Origin: Pogostemon cablin
Taxonomy: Eukaryota; Streptophyta; Magnoliopsida; Lamiales; Lamiaceae
Length of the DNA stretch: 64,000 nucleotides
Assembly (NCBI GenBank): GCA_023678885.1
Contig: CM042955.1
Span: 19,479,835 to 19,543,834, forward strand
Direction of reading: 5' to 3'
Shown here: piece after piece, positions 24,445-36,265 of the stretch
Numbering within the stretch: the stretch's first letter is position 1
Layout: every line of letters begins with the position of its first letter
Position numbers and translations under genes: made by a program
The notes under the pieces: generated by a model
Databases searched by the model: none
Seen by the model: only the letters and a program-made list of their open reading frames with translations
Told to the model about the DNA's origin: nothing

Positions 24445-25979
24445 ATAGAGTCTACTTATGATAACAGATTGTTCATTGGAGAAATCACCTGAGATTTCCT
24501 GAAGATACCAAACTCAGCCCAGAGGCAAAAGATCTTGTATGTAGGTTACTCTGTGATGTAGAACACAGGCTTGGAACAGGAGGTGCAGAACAGATAAAGG
24601 TCTGACTTGTACATAATGGGTTCCTGTTTTACTTCCATTTACTCTCTCCCTTTACGAGTGTATGATTGCAGGCTCACCCTTGGTTTGTCGGTATTGAATG
24701 GGATAGACTGTATGAGATGGAAGCAGCCTTTAAACCAGAGGTTAACGGAGAGCTGGATACCCAGAACTTCATGAAGTTTGATGAAGTACACAAATATCTC
24801 TTAGCTTTCATGCCTCTCTGTTCTACTTTGATTATCTATTTTGTATCTTTATATAGCTTTGACATACGAGGCAGGTACAATCACTTTTTTTCCTGTTCTG
24901 CAAGCTTCTGTGAACATTTCATCGTGTGCACAAACAACTCCTTCAATTTTAGCCCATTTGGCTTTTGCATACTGAAGTAGTGAGATGTGTTCTTGGTAAC
25001 ATTCATCAACCAACCTTTAGGAATTGGTCTGATTACCAAGATTTTGATCTCATGGCATGTTAAAAGTTTTCAAGATGACGTATTTACTTTGATTAGATGG
25101 GGGTATCGACTTCTTCTAATGTGTAGTTAACTTTAAATGTTGTGCATTGCTTTTTCATTGTGTTCATGCCTGTTCACTTGCAAATTTTATTTCTTAGTGT
25201 CTGATAATTTTATGCTATGGTTACTTTTCATTGGTGCTTCTTGGAATAAATAAGCATTTATGCCTTTTTTTTGAGCAGTTGAATCCTCCTACACCGTCGA
25301 AGTCTAGCTCAGGACCCTCTCGCAAGGTTCTTTTTTTCTTTGTGGTGCTTCATGTATCATTTTGATTCACGGTCCGTGAATCCTTGGTCAATATAGGAAT
25401 GATGTAATTTTTTCTTGCTATCCTTAAGCAAGATGGTGAAAAAACTAACCTTGCCTCATCTTACATCAAACAGATGCATCTTACTCCGAAGGATTTGAGT
25501 TTTGTGGGATATACTTACAAGAATTTCGATGCTGTCAAAGCAGTACTCCGCAATAAATCAGGTGAGAAAATTGACTTGTCACTAATGCTATATGCTCTCC
25601 TTCAACATTAACTACCATTTATCTAAACCAATAGCTATAGTAATTACCACTATGTTTCTTGAATTTGCACTGTTAAATCATGAAGGTTGGCTGGTCTTTT
25701 TGTGCCTCTGCTTCCTGTTTAAAACATGATGGATAGAATAATTAATAACTGTTCCTGGTCTTGTAGTAATTGTAGACACTGCAGATGAGGCGCAAAGTAT
25801 GCCCCCCATACCAATCGACTCAACATTTGGTAAGCCAAAATCTCAAGATTTGTACTTGGCTGCTATAATTTGTTGGTAAGTTAAACTTGTACAATCTAAT
25901 TCTTGTGTTAGGCAATACCAAGCCGGAGGAATGGGATGTGCGCATGGCTACATCAATGGACGACGTAATGTCTCCATAA
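20911..25979 (+). CDS. NDR/LATS-family AGC protein kinase
   Basis: Thirteen coding exons: 20911-21053, 21882-22056, 22250-22333, 22538-22779, 22876-23116, 23211-23290, 23560-23644, 24468-24599, 24672-24785, 25279-25326, 25474-25561, 25767-25829 and 25912-25979. Phases agree throughout and give 520 aa, the usual size for plant NDR kinases. The N-terminal helix region (KVAAAKQFIENHYKNQMK) is the MOB-binding segment of the family. Kinase landmarks: glycine loop GRGAFGEV (about 99-106), Lys122 in AMKKL, HRDIKPDN (214-221), DFG (234-236), a long activation-segment insert of about 55 residues that marks the NDR branch, STVGTPDYIAPE (298-309), and the C-terminal hydrophobic motif FVGYTYKNF (458-466) with the phosphoacceptor Thr462. 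NDR kinases act with MOB adaptors in Hippo-like signalling controlling growth and cell division. A (CT)n tract lies just before exon 8. Confidence 0.95.
24388..24441 (+). repeat. (CT)n microsatellite in NDR intron 7
   Basis: About 27 CT units in the sense strand, ending 26 nt before the exon 8 acceptor at 24,467/24,468. Confidence 0.97.
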
Positions 25980-27701
25980 GAAGTAGAACAACGTCGACAA
26001 TGGTGGCGTATGCCTGTATATTTGTAGGTTTGTCGCCCCTAGTCGTTTGCAGAGGTAAGAGATCGATGGTATCCTTTATGTTTGTGGAGAACCATCGATT
26101 TAAAAGTGTACAGTTTGATGCTAATATTCAGTATTTAGGACATATATCAATGGCATGATTCCTTCCTTGATTAGAATGCGTGGTTGTAGTAGTATTAGAC
26201 TTAGGTTGTATAGCCCAGTTTGACTAGCTTTCTCTCACCGCACTTTTTTGGTTATTTATTGAATTGCTCTATTAATTGGACAATTTTATTTCCATATCTG
26301 AAACAGACACATATACAGGGATGGCTTTTTATTTTATTTTAAATTTATTTATAATCCAAGGGTTGGAATTTTACAACAGATGTTTGTTTTTATATATTGA
26401 ATTGATTTTGAAATTTCGTTTGAAAATTTCGATAACTTGGATAACTTTCGCCTTGAAATTTCTCTTTTTTCACTTTTCATGAAAAAAAAATTCACATTTA
26501 TTCACTCATGCTGTTCATCTTCTATTTATTTTATAATTAAATTTCTTCTCGCTGTTACATAACATTATGTTTAGTTCCGAATTTTGGAATCATGAAGGCC
26601 AAAATAAACACTGGACTGACAACTTGGTGGCCCATCTGTTCATTGGGCTCTTTACTTAAGTGAGAGATCGGACTGACAACTTGGTGGCTCATCTATTTGT
26701 TGGGCTCTTTACTTAACTGAGAGACCTAAATTCAATTTCCATTGGGAATGAAGGAGAGGTGATATAAGTAGGTTGAAGATGGAGAAGTAAGGGTACTTGG
26801 TGTATATTAACGAGATAAATTAAAAAAAATCATTCGGGAATGTGATTGACAGTAGCTGACATATACAGTTAATTTTCCTCTTTTGAAGCAAGCAGCTTCA
26901 CTTTACATTTAATGTGATTAGTGAATATATCATCTTCCATTCAAAGAATTGTTAATGACGTTGGTCATTCAATTTATAGTTTCATGCAAGTCTCCAGTAC
27001 TAAGTCAAGCTGGAATTAATAGCTAAAAATAATGTAAAAGACACAAAATTTCTGCACTCATTGAAATAATAGTTACAATTATTAAGTGGAAAAAGCTTTT
27101 GAAAATTTGACCAATTTGATTAGTAATTCAAAATTTGTAATTAAAAAATGCACTCAACCATCCAAGTCCCTTTGACGAACTCCCTTAACTGATTACCAAT
27201 CACATTCTTGGAAGTTACTGAGCATGCTTTTTTAAATTAACAAAATCGAGTTCAAGCTCAGTCGATAAGCTCCAAATACTTGAGAATCATATGGAGCATA
27301 TCGATTAAAATACAAATTACTTCAGACATGTACAAGTAACCCGTTCGGGCTGACTCAATCTCAAGTAAATAAAGTTATCAAAGTCAAGATCAAGCTCGAA
27401 AATTGACTCAGTTGAGCTTCACCTAAAAGTCTATAGAAATATTTGATTTAAATTGGGAAGGGGTAATGCACCCTATTTAAAATAACTGCATTACAAGCTG
27501 GACTCAGTATATTACTAGTGAAGGTATAATATTTGGAGCTCCAAGCATATCAATTGAGCCGATTGACCATGAACCAATTAATAAACCAAACCAAGGAACA
27601 CACACTTATCATAATCTTGTACCTGTTGATGCATTCACCTGAACGACACCCATGCATCAATCCTTGTCGAAGAAGACCTAGACAAAAACTACACAATGAC
27701 A
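25980..27701. other. Intergenic DNA between NDR kinase and RanBP1 genes
   Basis: The first few hundred bases are probably NDR 3' UTR. A tandem duplication of 57 bp starts with GGACTGACAACTTGGTGG at 26,613 and again at 26,670. The rest is AT-rich with no recognisable gene. Confidence 0.45.
26613..26727. repeat. 57-bp tandem duplication, two copies
   Basis: Copies start at 26,613 and 26,670 with GGACTGACAACTTGGTGG and share TTGGGCTCTTTACTTAA; they differ at a few positions. Confidence 0.8.
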
Positions 27702-29461
27702 TTACTTCTCTGTGGCAGGTGTTCCGGGTTTAATGTTGTCTTCCTTTTTCTCTTCTGTGGAAGATTTATCTTTTGGTTCGGGTTTCTCTTCCTTGTCTTT
27801 CTCTTCGACAGTCAACTTTGCTATTAGATTCGCAGCAGTTGTGGCTTCTTTACTCTCCCCGCTGTCCTTTTTCTCTGCTTTAGTTATTTCTTCAATCTTA
27901 CTCTTGAAAGCTTTGCAATCTGACATGAACGGAACATTTAACATACGCATGATTGTTGCACTAAATTGAAAAGTAAAAATGTAAAACAGAATATTCAGCA
28001 GATAGATAACATGTGAATCCAGACATGGATCATTTACATAATAACTGGGGTTTTGATCTGATGAATCTAATTTGGATATGTGAATAACAAACAAGAAAAA
28101 CTAACATAGTTCCACAGAAGAAATCAAACACTGCTATACGCCATAGTCGCTTCAAGTTTTTAATGAAAATAAAACCTTAATATATGTTTCACAATTATGG
28201 TTTGCATGTACATTGGAGATAAAATATGAAGAAGAATAAAATTAACTCACTCTCAATGGAGGCAAACCGGATACAGAAAGTCTCATCCTTTAGCTCTCCA
28301 TCTGCGAAATCAGCAGCATGCCACACGCAAGATTTGTCGTTTCCGTGATGCTCTTGCAACACCATCGTGGGGAGCACTATATTTACAAAGAAAAACTCAA
28401 TTTTCAGCCAATAACTTGTAGCACCACATCAGAATAAAACACAATACATCTTTCAATAGAACTAACAAAGAAGGTTCATGCAATAGTTTAAAGAACACCA
28501 CACCATTAGACCTAAATTGCAAACCTAGATGATTGGCGCAGATCTTAAGGGTCTTGTTCTGCCTCAAGACAAGCCTAACTTTGCCAGTCTCCTTGTGCTT
28601 TAGCAGTTTCACAGTCCCAACTCCTCTCTCCTTCCATTGATTGCCTTCCTTGTCAAATCTATACAACTTCGATTTCCTACCAATGACAGTAGTTCCGTAT
28701 TAATAATAATATAAAATAACAACTGTTTATTAATCATCAGCAAACGCAAGCTCACTCAGCACCACACCACTGAAGGGCATAAAATTTATAATACAGTTCA
28801 CCATAAAACAAAAAGCTCAGTTTTTACAATTAAATGTGCCCTAAGTAGAAACATCAAAGCACAGTATATACATCTTCACCAACAATAATTGCTTTGATAA
28901 AACAAGATCAGCCACACCTCTAAACAATATTTTTTTAAAGATAAAATCATTTAAATTCCAAAGAAAAGCTATTCTCCAATTGTCATTAGAGTTAATTTAG
29001 TTTACATTCACATTTATAGCATTAACTAAATCAACTCATTTCGAAATGCCAAATAACTTAACCACCAATAACTACAACACTTCCAAAAAAAAAAGACAGA
29101 TGAAAATTTTCTTTGCTACCGGAGGTAAAACAGTTAAAACTCACCACAGTACGTCAACCGCATCAACTCATTCAAGACATAACTCACAAATAATCGACCG
29201 CGTAAAGGTAAAGGCACATTGATCATGCAAATCAACAAACTAAGCAAAATCAGATAACATATTCGATCGCGAATTGGATTGAAGCACTCACAAATCAAGA
29301 AGTACATCTTCATTCTCTTCGCCGGTGGTAACGGCAACTTCTTGAAGTCTGATGATCGGGTCTATCTGAGCTCCAGTGTCCTCCTCTTCAGCAGCCGGCC
29401 TCGAATTATCATCTTCTTCTTCCTCTCTGCCTAACACTTTGGGTTCCGTTGCAGTGGCCAT
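27702..29461 (-). CDS. Ran-binding protein 1 (RanBP1)
   Basis: Four coding exons on the minus strand: 29461-29292, 28676-28525, 28376-28251 and 27919-27702. They join in frame to 221 aa, the usual length for plant RanBP1. An acidic N-terminal segment is followed by the Ran-binding domain (about residues 30-165), with EDVLLDLKSKLYRFDKEGNQ, WKERGVGTVKLLKHKETGK, VRLVLRQNKTLKICANH and the tail block CVWHAADFADGELKDETF. The C terminus (about 170-221) is a Glu/Lys-rich charged tail. RanBP1 binds RanGTP in the cytoplasm and, with RanGAP, promotes GTP hydrolysis and release of export complexes. The ATG at 29,461 begins MATATEPKVLG and is the only start that yields the conserved N terminus. Confidence 0.95.
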
Positions 29462-29584
29462 AGCTATACAAGAAATGGTAGATTACGGGGAATTGAGATC
29501 TGTAAGTTTCGAAAGGGTTTTAGCGGAGATAATCGAGCACGTTCAGCGTGGATTGTACGGAGATTTCGAATTATATGGGTTTCG

Positions 29585-29665
29585 AGGGAATGACGTCATT
29601 AGGTTTAATGGGCTGGGCTTATAATTTTTCTGTTTTGGGTTCAGAGATATAACGGCCCAAATCTT
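29585..29665 (-). promoter_or_regulatory. Candidate RanBP1 promoter motifs
   Basis: A perfect palindrome TGACGTCA (29,591-29,598), the classical bZIP target, lies about 130 bp upstream of the RanBP1 start. Just beyond are GGGCTGGGCTTA and ACGGCCCAAAT, matching site II (TGGGCY) elements frequent in plant housekeeping and proliferation genes. Function is inferred. Confidence 0.5.
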
Positions 29666-30225
29666 AATTTGAAATACAAAGACTTGTTCCGGTGGACACC
29701 GTATCCCATTGCAATCTTGGTGCCTCTTTACAATTTAAAGTCACTGGCAATATATAAGTTTCAATAGAATAGGGAGGGGAATGGTTGTATTCACATGTGG
29801 ACAATATTTTTCAATTTTTAACTTACACTTTATTAATTTATTTCATAATAAACATTTTTTTTATATAAGTAATTCATCTTCAGTTTACCAGGGATTTGAA
29901 TGTAGGGGATATATTTTTAAAGCAAAATTAATTATCAAAATGCGAATATGAAACCATTACTTTTCATTAATTATAACTCTATTTTTATCATTAAAATATT
30001 ATCATTTTTATCAATCTTTTGAAATGAGTGAAGTGAGATGATGTAGCATAAGTATTTTCATATGAGTTTAATAACTTTATTGATTGACAAGTTCTCTATG
30101 ATTTTTTTTTATATACAAATATTTTTGTGAGATTCTTAAATTTTGGAGTGGACCTATGAAGCATTCAGGGTTTAATGGTTTAATTTGAGTTATAATAGTA
30201 GTTATATAATTTGAAAAGTAAATTA
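29666..30225. other. Intergenic AT-rich DNA
   Basis: No gene or clear transposon border is seen in this stretch. Confidence 0.4.
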
Positions 30226-30516
30226 CTCCCTCCGTCCCGGGTATTTTTACCCGTTTATACGAGCACGGAGATTAAGACGTTTTATTTTTTTAATATATAA
30301 TGTAAGAGAAAGTAGGGATGAATTAGTAATTTAAAAAGAAAAGGTGAATAAAGTTATTGGGAATGATGAATAAAGTATAAAAAAATAATTAAAGTTGTTG
30401 GGATTGTAAAAAGTAGGTAATAAAATATTATGTATTTTTGCCAAAAATTGAATGGATAAAAATACGTGGAACACCCCAAAATGGAAAGTGAGTAAAAATA
30501 TGTGGGACTGAGGGAG
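30226..30516. mobile_element. Stowaway-like MITE, copy 2 (291 bp, inverted)
   Basis: Begins CTCCCTCCGTCCCGGGTA and ends GGACTGAGGGAG, flanked by TA at 30,224-30,225 and 30,517-30,518. Its interior matches the complement of the element at 7148-7437 along the whole length. Confidence 0.9.
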
Positions 30517-30518
30517 TA

Positions 30519-31400
30519 CTATATATTGAGTCTAAGAATGTAGATTAATTATTATAAAATATAATGGTTTAGATCTGATGCATACACGACTCTAAATTTG
30601 ATCATTTTTTAATTTTTTAATTGTTTTATTCAATTTTAGTCTTTGAAAAATAGGACTAAAAATTAGAAAATGAAAAAGACGAAAAGAGACTAAAATTAGA
30701 TAAAATGACAAATTAGAAAATAAAAAAAGGAACAAATTGAAAATAAATAAAAGAATGATCAAAATTGGAATTAATCATATTTATGGAACAAATTGTGATA
30801 CTCCGCAAGGGTGTCATTTACTTTTTATATGTGAATTAATGAATATTTACAATACTCACTTTTTGTATGTGAATTAATGAATATTTACGATACTCTCTTT
30901 GTCCGCCCGTAAATGTAACATTTGCTTTTTCACATAGATTAAAAAATGTATTATTTAATTTAGAGTTTGACTACAGTCCACCGGAGGCACTGGTGTACCT
31001 GAATAATCTAAATAGTTGGTACAAATTTTTATTTAATCCTAACCACTAAATAAAATAAAATAATTAAATAAAAATAAAATAACTACCCACTCATCCTATC
31101 ATTAATCCTATAAATTCACGGGTGCACCACATAATAACGCTTTAATTTAATATGTAGTGAAGTATGTGAGTTTTATAAGTATTTTAATTTTATTGGTGAT
31201 TGGTGATATCTGTACAAGGAAAAATGAGACACTTTGCTATCTATGTTTGGAGAGTACTAAAATTATTTCCTAACATGCAAGACAAAATTATGAATTTAAT
31301 AACTGTTTAGATTTAATAATATAATACTAATAATATTAAATAAATAAATAAATGAAATTTTGTTTTGTGTTGGTACACCTTTTGTAATAAAACTCCAAAT
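30519..31400. other. Intergenic DNA with Stowaway remnants
   Basis: Short pieces such as CTCTTTGTCCGCCCGTAAATG (about 30,893) and the duplicated TATGTGAATTAATGAATATTTAC (about 30,827 and 30,865) are MITE remnants. No gene is seen. Confidence 0.45.
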
Positions 31401-31581
31401 TATTTCATCTCATCTCTAACTTTAGCTGCTGTGGGGCACACATATACCAAAGCACAGAAAGGGGTGGCTCTACAGTGTACAAACTACACTACAAATCAGC
31501 ATCACATTCGCAAATTTTATCCCTCCAATCCAGTTCACAAACAAGTTAATCAACACTTCTTCCATTCTTGGTATAATCTCT

Positions 31582-32129
31582 GTAAGTTTCAACTTCTGCT
31601 TGCTAAAATTTTACATTTTCTGCAAATGCGTTGTTTCTGCATCTGGTATCACTTGTTTTCTGTATGATGTGCTTCTAGAATTCTAATTGGCGTGTTTTGA
31701 GCTATGTGATTAATGAACGAAGTTGAAACAAAGTGTGGATTGAATCTGAGATTTCTGTTAAGGGTAACGGAAGTTAACTTATCATGATTTGCGTGATTAA
31801 TTGATCGGAATTTTAGGTTTTCTTTGATGGATCGTTGTTGTTGGTATATATTACTGTTTGTGTAAACTATGTGTTCTTTTCTTTGTAATTGTACTCTTTA
31901 AATTCGACGTGGTAATAGTTTAAATTTTCTTCCATTTATTTGGATTAATCCGAAACAAATTGGCCAATGTAGGATTCTGTTAAAGTATCATTCACTCGAG
32001 GAATTGATGAATTATAAGGTTAATATTAAGCTTAAACAGAATGGAGGAAATTTATTTTCTGAAAACTACTTTGCTGTCATTTTCATTACAATTGCTGAAT
32101 TATTTTGAATTTCCTTTTATTTTTGCAAG
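31582..32129 (+). other. Probable 5'-UTR intron of the PMI1-related gene
   Basis: A good donor (CTCTGTAAGTTTC at 31,582) and an acceptor (TTTTTGCAAG ending at 32,129) bracket an AT-rich, T-rich stretch just upstream of the ATG at 32,209. The upstream region from about 31,440 looks like a leader. This is an inference from splice-site quality. Confidence 0.45.
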
Positions 32130-32208
32130 AGATCTCGTATACCGAGTTGTTCAATTTTCTGATAGGACTTCTTGTTTATACTGTTAAAGATTTTGCTTTG
32201 CGAGTGAA

Positions 32209-35200
32209 ATGTCTGAAGTTGAATCCTCGAAAACTGAAGATGAAGATTTTGGCTGTGGACTTCTATTGCGTGATATTGAAGAAATTAGCAAAGCACTTTA
32301 TTTGCACAAAAGTCCAGGAGAGGCATTTAATTCATCTTATGATCACAGTCGAGACGTCGTTGCTAAAACTAGCATTTCAGAATCCAAATCCAATGTTGTT
32401 ATTTATGATCCAGTGCATAAGGACAAAAAATCATCAATATGGAAATGGAGGCCATTTAAGGCTTTGACTCACATTCGTGGGCATCGATTCAGCTGTTGTT
32501 TCTTTCTGCATGTCCATGCAATTGAAGGGTTGCCTTCAACTTTCAACAACCTTGATATGCGTATAACTTGGAAGAGAAAGACCGATATGTTGCAAACTCA
32601 CCCTGCTCAGGTTTGTTTAGGAATGGCAGAGTTTGAGGAAACTCTCATGCACCGGTGTACTGTTTATGTGGGTAGGACTGCACCCCAGAGTTCAGCAAAA
32701 TACGAGCCCAAGCTCTTCTTACTTCAAGCCTCTGTGGTAGGGGCACCAACGCTTGACATAGGAAGTCGCTGGGTTGATGTAAGCAGGCTGCTTCCACTCA
32801 CTCTGGAAGAGTTGGAGGGGGACAAGAGTAACTCAGGAAAGTGGACCACCCGTTTTAACCTCACAGGCAAGGCTAATGGGGCAACATTAAATGTTACATT
32901 TGGATTTTCCATATTGAATGGCAATTCATTTGAGCCTGGTTATTTTGTGAAAGTTCCCAATGCTGTGAGGGAGAGCGAATTGAATCATTTTACTAATTTT
33001 GACATGGGTAGCAGAACTAGCCATTATCACAATCTTGATAGTGTTCCAGGGATGTTAAATGGAAGGTCCTATCCACTTTCACACTCTGTAAATTCAAATT
33101 TTCTTGAAGAAATGTACCCAAAGAAAGGGTCAGAGCTTTCACAATCTGTTGCTTTATTGTTTCAGAAGTTTGATGAGGGAAGACCTGGTAATGCAATGGA
33201 ATCTGATAATCATGAACATCTGGAGTCTCTGAAACCAGTTTGTGATCCATTACCCGGGGCTCCAGGTGGATTAAGTGGAGTTGAATTTAATAATTCTGGG
33301 ATTCATGTAAATAAGCAGGGTATAGAAGTATGTTTAAAGGATCAGATAGAACCAGAAAAGTCTAGCAGTCAGAGATTTATTAATTCTGTGATTGAAACCA
33401 TTGATGTCGCTGAGATTTTCGCGGGAGAGGAGGCAGCATTGGACGAGAATGCTGAATGGTACTCAAAGTTTGATGTAGATATTCATGATGAGGCTAAATG
33501 TGCAACAGATGATAATCATAAACAAGGATATAATGGGACATGTATTATTGAACCAGCTTTTGAAGAGCTTGATTCAGAATTCTATGAATTGTTGACATCT
33601 GAACCAGCACCAGCAGAGATGGGTTCTTTGATAGATGTAAGTGCGCATGGTGAGCAGGGACAGGACTTGAAATCCAGTTCAAGCAACAGTACGCAAATGT
33701 TGATGGGATCTCTTAGCTTGGAAGATGTTGCAATTGCAGAATTGATAGAAAATGATTTTCTCAACATGTTGGGCGTTGATCTGAGTCAAGATGACATAGT
33801 TTCTGGTAGTCATCATGATCCACCTTGTGATCGTCTGAGACTGTTTGAAGAGGATCTCCCACCTTGGGGAACCCCCATTCTTGGGTCTGATGTGATGGCA
33901 GGACAAAAGGAATCATGTCCGGGATATAAGAAAGTGGGATTTGCAGATGATTTTGATTTGTCATTTTCTATTCAAGCAGTTGAAAGTAATAAAAATAGCG
34001 TAAACCAAACATGTAGGAACAAAAGAAATGCTGAAATGCTAGAAAATCTGGAAACAGAAGCTCTGATGCATGAATGGGGTCTCAGTGAGAGGGCCTTTCA
34101 GTATTCTCCACGTGTTACCCCTGGTGGATTTGGAAGTCCTGTCTATATTCCTGTGGAAGAACCATTACAGTTACCTCCTATTGAAGAAGGCTTAGGTTCA
34201 ATTATTCGAACAAAGGATGGCGGTTTTTTGAGGTCAATGAATCCCTTGCTTTTCAAAAATGCAAATAATGGTGCTAGATTAATTGTGCAAGTTTCTGCTC
34301 CAGTGGTGTTACCCTCAGCAATGGGTTCCACGATGATGGAAATGCTAAAGCTTTGGGCATCCGTGGGAGTAGATAAGATGTGTATTCAGGCAAATGAATT
34401 GATGCCTCTGGAAGATGTTACAGGGAAGACAATACATCAAGTTCTTGCTGAAGCGGAATCTGGAGCCGAAGATTTTAATAGGTCTGTCAACTCTATAGTA
34501 GATATGTTGGAATGAAGTTCTTAGTATTTGGTTTCTCTTTCTCTGCATCTAACTTTTATTTCCCCTATTTACAGATTAGCTTTGGGTTGTGAAGCTTATG
34601 CTGGCATTGAATCAATTGATGACGAAAAACTGGCTGATATACTGCAGTCATGCTCGAGTTCTGAGCATATAGATTCAGATTTTGTATCTTTAAAAGATCT
34701 GGTTCCTGTGGCAATAACCAACATTGAAAGCCTTTTAGTTGAAGGGCTAAAGATTCAGTCAGGGATACCTGATCGAGAAGCACCTTCAAGCATTAGGATC
34801 CAGCTTTCTGCGAACTCAGCCTCACATGAGAAGGCTGCTGAACTCCACAGAAACTTAAGTTCTGTAAGAGCTTGTTTCCAGGGTCTGGATGTTGATGAGT
34901 TGATCAGATGTTCTCTGCCATTGGAGCAATGGGTGAGGCTCGATTCTGGTGCACTTTATGATGAAGATAACAAATATGAAAATGATTCAAAACTTTTTGC
35001 TGCACATTCTGCAAAACCCGTAGAATTGGGCAGTGCACAAATTGCAGAAGAAGATGAAACAGTGATGCTGTTGGGAAGAACCGGCTGTGTCTTAGCTAAC
35101 AACTTTACAATGGGTTTAAAAGTGCAGCTTAGAGATCCTTTGCGTAATCATGAGATGGTGGGTTCCTCGATGATTGCTCTGGTTCAAGTAGATAGAACTT

Positions 35201-35664
35201 ATTCTGAAAAGCAACCAGATGTGCACCAATCATCATCCCAGGAAATGTGTAATCAACAAGAGGAGGTCCCAAATGAAAATATAATTAAAAAAGGTGTTGA
35301 TCTTGGAGATAAAAAGAAAATCTTTCACCCGATCTTTAAAGTTTCAGAAGCACATCTTGCTGGAGCGAATGTCATACGTGGTAATAAACTGCTTTGGGGC
35401 ACTAGCAGACAACAGCAATCAGGATCTCGGTGGTTGCACTCGAGTGGTATGGCCAAGCCAAACAAGAGCCAATCTTCTAACTGTACTTCAGTTGTGAAAT
35501 CCTCTTCTGGACCTAGACGAAAGGCATTGCCAGAGGATAGTTTATGGAGCATATCTTTTCCTATTCATGGTGATGCAGGTACATGGAATGACCAGATTGC
35601 ACTAAATGTTCATGTAAGAAATCCTGATATCATTTTTCCTACTGAATCTGTCAAGTTATCTTGA
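32209..35664 (+). CDS. PLASTID MOVEMENT IMPAIRED1-RELATED-like protein (NT-C2 domain)
   Basis: Two coding exons, 32209-34481 and 34575-35664, join in phase at AAT-AG/A and encode 1120 aa, the usual size for PMI1-related proteins. Residues 1-80 contain the conserved N-terminal LLLRDIEEISKALYL block and SIWKWRPFKALTHI. The EEIG1/EHBP1 N-terminal C2 (NT-C2) domain covers about 90-236, including FSCCFFLHVHAIEGLP and GMAEFEETLMHRCTVYVG. The middle is acidic and likely disordered. The C-terminal third has plant-specific conserved blocks such as LGRTGCVLANNFTMGLKVQLRDPLRN (split here between exon 2 residues) and ends NPDIIFPTESVKLS. PMI1 and its relatives in Arabidopsis act in actin-dependent chloroplast and nuclear positioning; a similar cytoplasmic role is inferred. 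Reading on past the donor meets a stop at 34,513, which excludes a single-exon model. Confidence 0.92.
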
Positions 35665-36265
35665 GAGCAAAGCACACATACTAATTGACCTAGCTGCAGT
35701 TCCCTTTGTTTGGTTAGATTTATATTACGTTGAGCCTCGGCTATGGAGCTGATCGCTCGTATATTAAGTTCTGCTACTGAAATGTAGAAATTGCATTATT
35801 GTACAGAACTCATTGCTTGTAAGATACCATATTAATATTGGAATCAGATCTTGATTTTATCTGATTTGCCTTTGCTGTTGTTTGATATGAGGTGATGTTC
35901 TATTCATTGTGGCTTGTGCTATTTATTACATGATCAATCATAGAACATAAAATCATGGTCATGTGCTTCATGTCTTCTCAATCTTTGGTGGCATGATATT
36001 GTCAACTATGAAATAGTTCCAGTTTACTTTTATTCAAGAAAATATGATTGACCCTATATGCAAGAAAAGTCCCATTTGTCACAAACAAGTTTCTACAGAC
36101 CTAAACAGATGAAGTTTCTGGATCATAATTCATACATTGTCCGAGTGACCCTGCAAAGGGTCGACGCTGAAGAGGAGTCTACCGGGTCGTCTACCCTAAT
36201 CATCGGAGAAATATACCTACATAGTCCAGATAGCTTTTCCTTGAAGTATTTCCATGTCTGAAAAA
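35665..36265. other. 3' flank between convergent genes
   Basis: Carries the probable 3' UTR of the PMI1-related gene and, towards 36,265, that of the minus-strand WRKY gene. No other gene is seen. Confidence 0.45.

Noticed and set aside
32105..32467. 120-aa frame overlapping the PMI1-related start
   Set aside because: Different frame, no family match; it overlaps the conserved N terminus of the real protein.
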